Positions 1 through 6,548 of a stretch of DNA of 20,123 nt are shown here, piece by piece. Within the stretch, counting starts at the first letter, position 1. Each line of letters begins with the position of its first letter. Below the pieces are notes generated by a model that saw nothing but the letters and a program-made list of their open reading frames with translations, did not search any database and was not told the origin of the DNA. The stretch is taken from contig CAYTOF010000039.1 of NCBI GenBank assembly GCA_964439435.1, positions 1 through 20,123 on the forward strand, read 5' to 3'. The DNA is from CAYTOF01 sp964439435. GTDB lineage: Bacteria; Bacillota; Clostridia; Oscillospirales; QAMX01. The position numbers and the translations under genes were made by a program.

Positions 1-1
1 C

Positions 2-688
2 CCCTTGGGACGGATTCACACACTGTGCCATGCAGTGCCCGGCTGTTGGCATGTCATGGGAGTGACACAAGCAGCCGGATTATCGTTAAAATGGTTTCGA
101 GATAATTTTTGTTCTACAGAAATTGAAGCGTCCAAACTGTTGGAAACCGATCCGTATGTGCTTATGGACAAACAAGCAGAAAAGACAATTCCCGGATGCG
201 ACGGTCTTCTCTACTTGCCTTATTTAATGGGAGAGAGAACACCTCACCTTGACCCCAATGCACGCGGTGTTTTCTTTGGCTTGTCAGCAGCGCACACACG
301 GAGAGATATGATGCGCAGTGTGATGGAAGGCGTATGCTTTTCATTGAAAGACTGCACACAGATTATGAAAACGATGGGTATTTCAACAAAGGAAGTGCGG
401 ATATCCGGCGGAGGAGCGAAAAGTAACTTTTGGAGGCAGATGACAGCTGATGTGCTTTCGCGCTCTGTTATGAAAACACACAGCGCAGAAGGCCCTGCTC
501 TAGGGGTGGCTATTCTAGCAGGAGTGGGCACAGGTGTATTTGACACAGTGCAGCAAGGTTGCGATATGATGGTTCATACAACAGAGCAAGTCCGCAGTGA
601 CAAAAAAACCGGTGATATATATGAGCGAGGATATAGGCGGTACAAGAGCCTGTACAGATCTTTAAAAGGTGAATTTCGTAAAATATAA
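2..688 (+). CDS. xylB: Xylulokinase-type FGGY carbohydrate kinase, C-terminal part (5' end outside window)
   Basis: This is the C-terminal half of an FGGY-family sugar kinase, which transfers phosphate from ATP to a pentulose or similar polyol in the cytoplasm. The frame is already open at base 2 and enters in the middle of a typical xylulokinase stretch (GRIHTLCHAVPGCWHVMG). Further on, PYLMGERTPHLDPNARG and the ATP-site segment ISGGGAKSNFWRQM are strongly xylulokinase-like. About 228 residues are visible of a usual 490-500, so the N-terminal actin-fold domain and the catalytic Asp lie upstream. It is followed after 31 bp by the DegT-type enzyme and so appears to be part of one operon. FGGY kinases change substrate easily; D-xylulose is the default guess, and the neighbours leave room for another ketose or cyclitol. 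Confidence 0.88.
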   Translation, partial: PLGRIHTLCHAVPGCWHVMGVTQAAGLSLKWFRDNFCSTEIEASKLLETDPYVLMDKQAEKTIPGCDGLLYLPYLMGERTPHLDPNARGVFFGLSAAHTRRDMMRSVMEGVCFSLKDCTQIMKTMGISTKEVRISGGGAKSNFWRQMTADVLSRSVMKTHSAEGPALGVAILAGVGTGVFDTVQQGCDMMVHTTEQVRSDKKTGDIYERGYRRYKSLYRSLKGEFRKI

Positions 689-702
689 CACATATACTAC
701 TT

Positions 703-710
703 AAAGGAGA
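703..710 (+). promoter_or_regulatory. Ribosome binding site that decides the start of the DegT-type gene
   Basis: AAAGGAGA lies 9-10 nt before a TTG codon at 720 and directly abuts an in-frame GTG at 711. The GTG is too close to be served by this site, so TTG at 720 is the better start. Confidence 0.6.
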
Positions 711-719
711 GTGGAAACA

Positions 720-1982
720 TTGAACAAGCAACTTGCACAATTGGCGATTAATGGAGGCGACAAAGCTGTCACCAAACCATTCAACGCCCGAGGGCATTTC
801 TCTGCAGATGAAAAAAATGCGTGCATCAGAGTTTTGGATGAGGCGATAAGCGCAGGAGTTGCTCCCATTTACAACGGCAAGGAAGAGGAAGCTCTTTGTT
901 TGGAATTTGCTTCATTGCTTGGTGGAGGCTACGCAGACGCAGTTAACAGCGGAACAAATGCGATTTTCGTTGCTCTTCGAGCACTAGAACTTGAACCTTT
1001 TACCGAAGTCATAGTGCCGCCGATAACCGATGTGGGTGGTTTTTCACCTGTCTTAATGATGAATTGTATACCAATTGTCGCAGACGCAGATAAAGATAGC
1101 TTTAACATGGGACTTGAAGGCGTAAAACGGGCATATTCAGAACGAACATCTGCGATTTTGCTTGCACACATAGCCGGTGAACCCTGTGATGTGAAGGCTA
1201 TATGTGATTTTGCGCAGGAGAAAGGGATACCAGTAGTGGAAGACTGTGCACAAGCGCACGGTGCACTCCTCGACGGAAAGTTGCTTGGCACATATGGTGA
1301 TATAAGCGCATTTTCACTTATGTATGGCAAACACGTGTGTATGGGCGGCCAAGGAGGACTTGTTTTTACTAAGTCAGAAAAACTGTATTATAAGGTAAGA
1401 CAAAATGCCGATCGAGGGAAACCCTTTGGACTTGAATCCGGCAGTTCTAACTGTGTTGTCGCATTGAATGCAAATGCCGATGAAATACATTGCGCTATCG
1501 GACGAGTGCAAATTGCGAAAACAATGGAAGTGGCAGAAAGAAGGCGCAAAATCGCAGATAAGATATTCAAAGGCTTGGTAGGTCACAAGGCTCTATCCAA
1601 ACCCGTTATGAGTGAAGGTTCGGAGCCATCATATTGGTTTTTACGCATATTGCTAAATGAAGACGAAATCACTTGCTCTAAAGCTCAATTCTGTGAAGCT
1701 TTGGGTGCAGAGGGTCTTTATGCAAACACGCATTACGGAGCCACACCATGGCAATATGATTTTTATGTCAAAAGGCGTGTTTTTGGCACAAGCGGCTTAC
1801 CGTGGTCATCGCAGATGTATAAAGGAGACAAAAACAAGGTATTTGACGAGACCGATTTACCGAATGCTGTAGAAGCCCTTAATCGAACATTCATGATATA
1901 TCCACATGAATCTTGGGATGAACAGGATGTGGAAAGCTGTGTAAATGCGTTGAGCAAAGTATGCAGAGCATATAGTAGGTAG
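720..1982 (+). CDS. DegT/DnrJ/EryC1/StrS-family PLP-dependent aminotransferase
   Basis: This is a fold-type I PLP enzyme of the DegT family, which transaminates (less often dehydrates) keto-sugars and keto-cyclitols. It has 420 residues from TTG 720, a normal length. The N-terminal LAINGG segment is typical. NSGTNAI (residue ~78 on) is the phosphate-binding turn, EDCAQAHGA holds Asp175 that contacts the pyridine nitrogen, and GKHVCMGGQGG carries the Schiff-base Lys204 in the family position. It sits between a sugar kinase and a TIM-barrel isomerase with gaps of 31 and 20 bp. That suggests a catabolic role acting on an amino- or keto-sugar rather than antibiotic or lipopolysaccharide synthesis, where the family is better known. 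The substrate cannot be read from sequence. An upstream in-frame GTG at 711 is an alternative start. Confidence 0.87.
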   Translation: MNKQLAQLAINGGDKAVTKPFNARGHFSADEKNACIRVLDEAISAGVAPIYNGKEEEALCLEFASLLGGGYADAVNSGTNAIFVALRALELEPFTEVIVPPITDVGGFSPVLMMNCIPIVADADKDSFNMGLEGVKRAYSERTSAILLAHIAGEPCDVKAICDFAQEKGIPVVEDCAQAHGALLDGKLLGTYGDISAFSLMYGKHVCMGGQGGLVFTKSEKLYYKVRQNADRGKPFGLESGSSNCVVALNANADEIHCAIGRVQIAKTMEVAERRRKIADKIFKGLVGHKALSKPVMSEGSEPSYWFLRILLNEDEITCSKAQFCEALGAEGLYANTHYGATPWQYDFYVKRRVFGTSGLPWSSQMYKGDKNKVFDETDLPNAVEALNRTFMIYPHESWDEQDVESCVNALSKVCRAYSR

Positions 1983-2002
1983 TTAAAATATGGAGGGTTA
2001 AA

Positions 2003-2770
2003 ATGAACAACTCAAAACTTGCGGCTCAATTGTTTACCGTACGCGATTTTTGCAGAGATGAAGATGGCATTGCTCGTAGTATGGAAAAAATCGCTAAAAT
2101 TGGATATAAAAACGTACAAGTTTCCGGTTTGGCTGATATCCCACCTCACAGAATGCGTGAAATTATGGATGACAATGGGTTGAGTATCATTGTCACACAT
2201 AATGGCTTTAACGCACTATATGATGAAACCGAAAGATTGATTGAAAAGCATAAAATATACGGGTGCAAATATGCAGGGCTTGGATCTATGCCCGGCATAT
2301 TTGGTAGAGATACAAAAGAAGGCTTTGAAGCTTTTGCTGAGAAAGCTGAAGAAATATCGCAAAGGCTCCTTGAACATGATATCAATTTTGTCTATCATAA
2401 TCATGCCTTTGAAATGATTAGGTTTGAGAAAAAAACAGGCTTGGATATTATATATGACAACACAAAAACTGTCCAAGGAGAAATTGATACTTTTTGGGTT
2501 GTTGCCGGTGGAGGAGATCCTGTTGTTTGGATAGACAGACTCCAAGGCAGAATGGATTTGATTCATTTTAAAGATATGGGAGTCAAACCCGGCGGAGATC
2601 GTGTCTTCAAAGAAATAGGAGAAGGCAATCTCAACTGGCCGGCAATCCTAAAGGCTTGTGAACGCACAGGTATTCGTTGGTATATTGTTGAACAAGACGA
2701 ATGTGAGATAGATCCGTTTCTGAGCCTTGAAATCAGCTACAAGAATCTCGTAGAGATGGGAATTGAATAA
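2003..2770 (+). CDS. Sugar phosphate isomerase/epimerase (xylose isomerase-like TIM barrel)
   Basis: This 255-residue protein belongs to the AP-endonuclease-2/xylose-isomerase-like TIM-barrel family (IolE/IolI/hydroxypyruvate-isomerase relatives). These are metal-dependent enzymes that isomerise, epimerise or dehydrate sugars and inositols. Family features visible are the start KLAAQLFTVRDF, the metal-site strand NFVYHNHAFEM, GEIDTFWVVAGGGDP, LIHFKDMG with its His and Asp, and WYIVEQDEC near the end. The start is ATG 2003 behind GAGGG at 1993-1997. It follows the DegT-type gene after 20 bp and probably shares its transcript. The most natural role is a 3-keto-sugar or inosose epimerase/dehydratase in the same pathway as the kinase and the PLP enzyme; the exact reaction is unknown. 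Confidence 0.87.
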   Translation: MNNSKLAAQLFTVRDFCRDEDGIARSMEKIAKIGYKNVQVSGLADIPPHRMREIMDDNGLSIIVTHNGFNALYDETERLIEKHKIYGCKYAGLGSMPGIFGRDTKEGFEAFAEKAEEISQRLLEHDINFVYHNHAFEMIRFEKKTGLDIIYDNTKTVQGEIDTFWVVAGGGDPVVWIDRLQGRMDLIHFKDMGVKPGGDRVFKEIGEGNLNWPAILKACERTGIRWYIVEQDECEIDPFLSLEISYKNLVEMGIE

Positions 2771-2801
2771 AAATCTAAAGCCGAAGAAAGCACTGTAAAA
2801 G

Positions 2802-3938
2802 ATGAGAAACGAAACACACACCAAAAGAAGCAATAAGATATTGGAGGCATGCTTACGAGGATTTAAACGTGTAATTGTTATCAGCGATATTCACGGACAC
2901 CATCAGCTTCTCCAAAAACTGATAGACAAGGTTGGTAGAAGTTCTGAGGATGTTTGGATATTTTTGGGAGACTATATCAATCGCGGTCCCGAAAGCTTGG
3001 AATGTGTGTCTTTTTTACAAAAGATATCAAGAGAAAAACACACATTTGTTTTAAAAGGCAACCTTGAGCGTTTGGTTGATTGGTATTTGTATTGGGGAGA
3101 GCCCCAAGCCATCGTCAATCATTTCCAAGACCACAAACAAAACCTCTTTTGCCAATGGGCCAATAAACTTGGTGTTGAAAAGATAAATTTTGACAACTTT
3201 TCATCTTGCAGAGAGTTATTAAAAAGTCATTATTCAGAGGAGATTTATTTTCTACGTAACCTTCCGATAGGATTGGATTCAGAGGATTTCATTTTTACAC
3301 ACTCGGGCATCGGAGCTCGAAAAGACTGGCAAAACAGCACGGAGCAAGAGATTCTAAAAAATGATCCTTATCTCTGCAGTGGGTTGAACATGACTGAAAA
3401 ATGGTCGGTTGTCGGACACATGCCCGTATGGAACTGCCCAGAATCGCTTAACACGAACAATCCAATTATTTATAGGGATCGTAAGATAATTGGTGTTGAT
3501 GGTGGAGCGGGAGTTAAACAGTTCTCTCAGATCAACGCCTTGATAATCGAGCATGAAGCAGAAGAACCATCTTTCTCCAATGTGTTTTTGGATGACTTTC
3601 CAAAAGTTAGCGCAAATTCGGATTTCACCCCTGATTACGACGGTGGATGCTTTAAAGATTCATGGCCAAATTATACCCTTGAGCTATTGAAGAAAGACCC
3701 GGATTTTTCCCTTTGTTGCAAACCGGACTCAAAGGAAGTGGGTTTAGTTAAAAATGAACACCTCGGCAGTGGAGCCAGTGGTTATTTCTTTTCACATAGC
3801 ACTGTGTCCACGCTGTTAGAGGTCAAAAATGGAGAGCAATACTCACTTTTAGATATTAATGGTGGCAACTATTGCTTTGTTAAAAACAAGAACGGAGAAA
3901 TCGGCTGGGTAAGAAAAAATCTCTTAAGCTTTGAATAA
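2802..3938 (+). CDS. Calcineurin-like metallophosphatase with C-terminal SH3-like domain
   Basis: Residues ~22-250 form a PPP/ApaH-type metallophosphatase domain: SDIHGH (Asp29, His31), GDYINRG (Asp57), GNLE (Asn87), FTHSGIG (His167) and VVGHMP (His206). These supply the metal ligands of a dinuclear phosphoesterase. The usual GNHE motif reads GNLE, so the His that normally assists catalysis is Leu88. The last ~60 residues, ending GEIGWVRKNLLSFE, resemble a bacterial SH3 fold. No signal peptide or membrane segment is seen, so it should be cytoplasmic. The ribosome site is weak (GAAGAAAG before ATG 2802). The gene lies 31 bp after the isomerase and ends inside the operon terminator. A protein phosphatase, nucleotidase or sugar-phosphate phosphatase are all possible. 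Confidence 0.82.
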   Translation: MRNETHTKRSNKILEACLRGFKRVIVISDIHGHHQLLQKLIDKVGRSSEDVWIFLGDYINRGPESLECVSFLQKISREKHTFVLKGNLERLVDWYLYWGEPQAIVNHFQDHKQNLFCQWANKLGVEKINFDNFSSCRELLKSHYSEEIYFLRNLPIGLDSEDFIFTHSGIGARKDWQNSTEQEILKNDPYLCSGLNMTEKWSVVGHMPVWNCPESLNTNNPIIYRDRKIIGVDGGAGVKQFSQINALIIEHEAEEPSFSNVFLDDFPKVSANSDFTPDYDGGCFKDSWPNYTLELLKKDPDFSLCCKPDSKEVGLVKNEHLGSGASGYFFSHSTVSTLLEVKNGEQYSLLDINGGNYCFVKNKNGEIGWVRKNLLSFE

Positions 3939-3983
3939 TAAAAATTTAGGAGGCTGTTTAAACAGCCTCCTAAATTTTTATTA
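3936..3983. terminator. Perfect 48-bp palindrome, bidirectional terminator
   Basis: Each 24-nt arm pairs without mismatch around a centre at 3959/3960. The core is GGAGGCTGTTT paired with AAACAGCCTCC, flanked by A tracts on one side and T tracts on the other. The stem starts in the TAA of the phosphatase gene and lies 26 bp before the end of the convergent lipoprotein gene, so it can stop transcription from both sides. Confidence 0.92.
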
Positions 3984-4009
3984 CATCATAATATGAGATA
4001 TGAGTGCCT

Positions 4010-5026
4010 TTAATCGTTGTCAGAGTGCATATTCTTGGAAGGTGAAGCATCTTTTTCAACTTGTTTACTTGCTTGTGAAGGGGGTGCGACGGGTTGGTTG
4101 GGCGGTTGTGTATAATAGTCATATGCAGGTCTGCGCTCATTGGCACGCTTTGATGCCCGTCGAGAGAGCTTGAGAATCAGCCAAATAATCAACACAATTA
4201 CACCTATGTATATGGCAATTTCTATAATATTGCCCAAAAACCAGATAGCAAAACTTTGCATGCCTTGCCAAACTCGTGAAACACTTTTGTTAAATGTGTC
4301 TGCCATTTTTTCGCCAAAGGTCAGAGGAGTTGTTTTTGTCTTGGTGAGGTCAAAGACCTCGCGCACATTCAGCGTAACTTTTGAGTAAGCTATAAGGGAG
4401 TCCAGTTTGTTTTGCTGTGAAATATTTGTCTCTATTTCATATCTGATTTCCGCCAGTTTTTGCTCAATATCCAGGACATGTTCAAGAATCGTGGCATTTG
4501 ATAGGAGTTCAAGCAGTCTTCTCTCGGAGGCTACTAGGGAATTGATGCGAGCTTCTCTGTCAGCGTGCAAAAGTGTGACGTCCTGGCTTTCAAGGCTTTC
4601 AGCTAAGATATTTCCGATGCTGCCCACGAGAAGGAAAAAATCATTCAGCTTGTCTGAGGGGATACGCAAGACAAAATCCGCTTTCTTAATCGGATCATAG
4701 CCGATATATGTTTGCTCGCTTGACAGGGAAGAAGATTCTATATATCCGCCGAGGTTTTCGGATAATTGTCGTAACTGTGATATGGAGTCGTCAAACTTGA
4801 GCGTTTCAATTTCATATTTTACAGAATAAATGAGCTTCCTGTTTGGATCGCCGATGCTGACGTGAAGATTTGACCCGTTGCCTTGTTCACTGTAGGTTGA
4901 TTCGGTTTTCTCGTTACTGCTGGGTTTGTTGTCATAGCCATATCTATCCGAAGAAGCACAGCCCGTAAAAATGAGGGCAACGGACAGTAGGACAAGTAAA
5001 AATGCATTAAAACACTTGCATCTCAT
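4010..5026 (-). CDS. DUF4349 domain lipoprotein with C-terminal membrane segment
   Basis: This 338-residue protein has a lipoprotein signal peptide (LLSVALIFTGC, lipid-modified Cys23). A Ser/Asn/Glu-rich linker is followed by a DUF4349 domain (residues ~60-245), containing the helical pair where LHADREARINSL begins a predicted coiled coil and SKVTLNVREV ends it. A strong hydrophobic segment (NIIEIAIYIGVIVLIIWLIL) near residue 280 and a basic, Pro/Gln-rich tail follow. It is therefore anchored outside the membrane by lipid and again by a helix. The ATG at 5026 has AAGGAGG at 5036-5042; a longer frame to 5071 would place this site inside the gene and would spoil the signal peptide. The family is common in Bacillota and has no established function. 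It may be the last gene of the DivIVA/fumarase operon (78-bp gap). Confidence 0.85.
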   Translation of the reverse strand: MRCKCFNAFLLVLLSVALIFTGCASSDRYGYDNKPSSNEKTESTYSEQGNGSNLHVSIGDPNRKLIYSVKYEIETLKFDDSISQLRQLSENLGGYIESSSLSSEQTYIGYDPIKKADFVLRIPSDKLNDFFLLVGSIGNILAESLESQDVTLLHADREARINSLVASERRLLELLSNATILEHVLDIEQKLAEIRYEIETNISQQNKLDSLIAYSKVTLNVREVFDLTKTKTTPLTFGEKMADTFNKSVSRVWQGMQSFAIWFLGNIIEIAIYIGVIVLIIWLILKLSRRASKRANERRPAYDYYTQPPNQPVAPPSQASKQVEKDASPSKNMHSDND

Positions 5027-5035
5027 GCGTAATTT

Positions 5036-5042
5036 CCTCCTT
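5036..5042 (-). promoter_or_regulatory. Ribosome binding site that sets the DUF4349 start
   Basis: AAGGAGG on the minus strand sits 9 nt before ATG 5026. This selects the shorter form whose first residues make a clean lipoprotein signal peptide. Confidence 0.75.
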
Positions 5043-5104
5043 AAAATGCTTGTAATAAGCACAAACATCACAAGATAAAACAGCTAATGTAAAACAGAAA
5101 TGGT

Positions 5105-5638
5105 TTATAGGAGGGGAAGCAACGAGTTTCCCAAACTGTCAATACAAACGAACACAGGTAAATTTAACAAGGTGAGCTTCTTAATTGATTCACATCCAAG
5201 CTCAGGGAAAGCAATTTCATCACATGATGTGACGCAGCTTTGGGCCAGCGCTCCGGCACCTCCGGGAGCGCAAAAATAAACAGAATTTGTAAGTGCTATA
5301 GAGTCCGCGACAGTTTGACTGCGTTCTCCTTTGCCGATAGTCGCACGCAGACCGAGACTGTGTAGACGCGGTGTGTACACATCTAAACGAGAGGAAGTTG
5401 TGGGTCCACAGGATCCGATGATATCTCCGGGTTTTGTAGGAGTGGGGCCGGTGTAATAGATAACAGCGTCAGAAAGGTTAAGGGGGAGCTCTATTCCGGC
5501 ATCCAAAAGTTGAAACAGTTTTTTATGCGCGGCATCGCGTGCAGTGTAGACAGAACCCGAGAGCAAAACCGCATCTCCGCATCTTAAATCAATTATGGTT
5601 TTTGGAAGAGTCATTAAATCGATGTTTTTGTAGGTCAT
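5105..5638 (-). CDS. Class I fumarate hydratase / L(+)-tartrate dehydratase beta subunit
   Basis: This 177-residue protein matches the C-terminal (beta) half of oxygen-sensitive [4Fe-4S] class I fumarases and tartrate dehydratases. Marker segments are RCGDAVLLSGSVYTARDAAH, YYTGPTPTKPGDIIGSCGPTTSSRLD, and IGKGERS. These form the swivelling domain that closes over substrate with catalytic basic residues. The iron-sulphur cysteines belong to the alpha subunit, and no alpha gene is present in the window, although alpha and beta are normally adjacent. The upstream neighbour is instead a DivIVA-like gene only 8 bp away, whose end holds the ribosome site (AGAGGATT). The fold and signature are clear; whether it works as a fumarase with a distant alpha partner or has another role is open. 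Confidence 0.88.
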   Translation of the reverse strand: MTYKNIDLMTLPKTIIDLRCGDAVLLSGSVYTARDAAHKKLFQLLDAGIELPLNLSDAVIYYTGPTPTKPGDIIGSCGPTTSSRLDVYTPRLHSLGLRATIGKGERSQTVADSIALTNSVYFCAPGGAGALAQSCVTSCDEIAFPELGCESIKKLTLLNLPVFVCIDSLGNSLLPLL

Positions 5639-5646
5639 TTTTGATT

Positions 5647-6234
5647 TTAATCCTCTATGCTTTTTCCGCCACTCAATACATCGATAAAGGCTTGCACTTT
5701 TGTTTTATACTCCGTAAGCCTTTCCACTTCCTCGGATAGACGAGAATTTTCGGAGGAGAGATGCTCAAGCTTGCTGTTTAAATCGGATATTTGTTCATCT
5801 TGAATTTGTTTTTCACTGTTTTCAATGTAAATGCCACCGGCAACTGCTCGCAGTTCTGAATAAAGGGCCTCAAGCTTTGCTTCGGCAGATTCCTTGGCTT
5901 CTTTTTGAATCAATGATTCGGAATTAAGCTGCGACAGTTCAGCTTCCATCTCGATTTGGCTCTGCTCTAAGGTGTCAAGGGATTGTGTCAACTCAGATAT
6001 CTGTTCATCTTTATCGGAGCAAGATCGGTTTAGTCTGATGAAATCTTCTTCGTAGTTTTCAAGCCTGATGTTAAGCTCACTTATTCTTGCATTTTTCTCG
6101 GTTATTTCTCTGCGCATTCCATCACGCTCGTTGTTGTTTTCACGAGCTTGTGAAGACAAATAGTCGATAACATCAGCCCTGTTAAATCCACCCAGCAGAT
6201 TCCTGCGAAAAAAATGTTTTCTATCTGCAGCCAT
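5647..6234 (-). CDS. DivIVA-like coiled-coil protein
   Basis: The 195-residue protein begins with a short DivIVA-type domain (LLGGFNRADVIDYLSSQA, residues ~13-30). It continues as a nearly unbroken coiled coil rich in Glu, Leu, Ser and Lys from ~35 to 185. DivIVA proteins bind curved membrane at poles and septa and recruit division or cell-wall factors; GpsB and SepIVA are short relatives. No membrane segment or enzyme domain is seen. ATG 6234 is preceded by GAAGGGGA. It is the first gene of the probable DivIVA-fumarase beta (-lipoprotein) transcript, with a candidate promoter at 6370-6398. The DivIVA assignment rests on the N-terminal pattern and the architecture; a general coiled-coil cytoskeletal role is also possible. 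Confidence 0.78.
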   Translation of the reverse strand: MAADRKHFFRRNLLGGFNRADVIDYLSSQARENNNERDGMRREITEKNARISELNIRLENYEEDFIRLNRSCSDKDEQISELTQSLDTLEQSQIEMEAELSQLNSESLIQKEAKESAEAKLEALYSELRAVAGGIYIENSEKQIQDEQISDLNSKLEHLSSENSRLSEEVERLTEYKTKVQAFIDVLSGGKSIED

Positions 6235-6548
6235 TTATTTATCCCCTTCCGAGATCTGTTGTTTATGCACATATAAGAACTGTATGTAATACAGCCTTCA
6301 ATCAAACAGGAAAAAAGAATCATACTATCAAAGCATGCATAAATACAGATGTTTTCATTCTTTTCTAATAGTATAACACATAATTCAAGATGCAACAAGA
6401 AGCATTATAATTCCAAAATACAAGGATTTAGCGATATGTATTAAAGAAAAATGCCAGCACAGGTCAAGGTGCAAGCATTCAATTGATAGAATTGTTTAAA
6501 TGGAATTTTAATGGCTAGTCGACAATTGTCAGGTTTGCATGTAAAAGC
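6235..6548. other. 314-bp AT-rich intergenic region
   Basis: The region lies upstream of the DivIVA-like gene and downstream of the second kinase, both on the minus strand. It contains a candidate promoter (6370-6398), a small hairpin in the leader (CTGTAT/ATACAG, 6280-6294) and an isolated 10-bp palindrome GACAATTGTC at 6521-6530. No open frame with a ribosome site and no convincing RNA gene is seen. Confidence 0.6.
6370..6398 (-). promoter_or_regulatory. Candidate sigma-A promoter for the DivIVA-like operon
   Basis: On the minus strand TTGTTG (6393-6398) and TATACT (6370-6375) are separated by 17 bp. The -10 box is good and the -35 weak. It would leave a leader of about 130 nt before ATG 6234. 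Confidence 0.4.

Noticed and set aside
244..546. Open frame antisense to the xylulokinase fragment
   Set aside because: The opposite strand shows clear FGGY motifs throughout; the antisense product has no family features.
5027..5071. Longer start for the DUF4349 lipoprotein
   Set aside because: It places AAGGAGG inside the coding region and puts extra residues before the signal peptide.
6280..6294. Small hairpin in the leader of the DivIVA-like gene as a regulatory RNA
   Set aside because: Only a 6-bp stem with no recognised riboswitch core and no terminator next to it.
6521..6530. Palindrome GACAATTGTC as an operator
   Set aside because: A single 10-bp palindrome downstream of a gene with no promoter around it is expected by chance.
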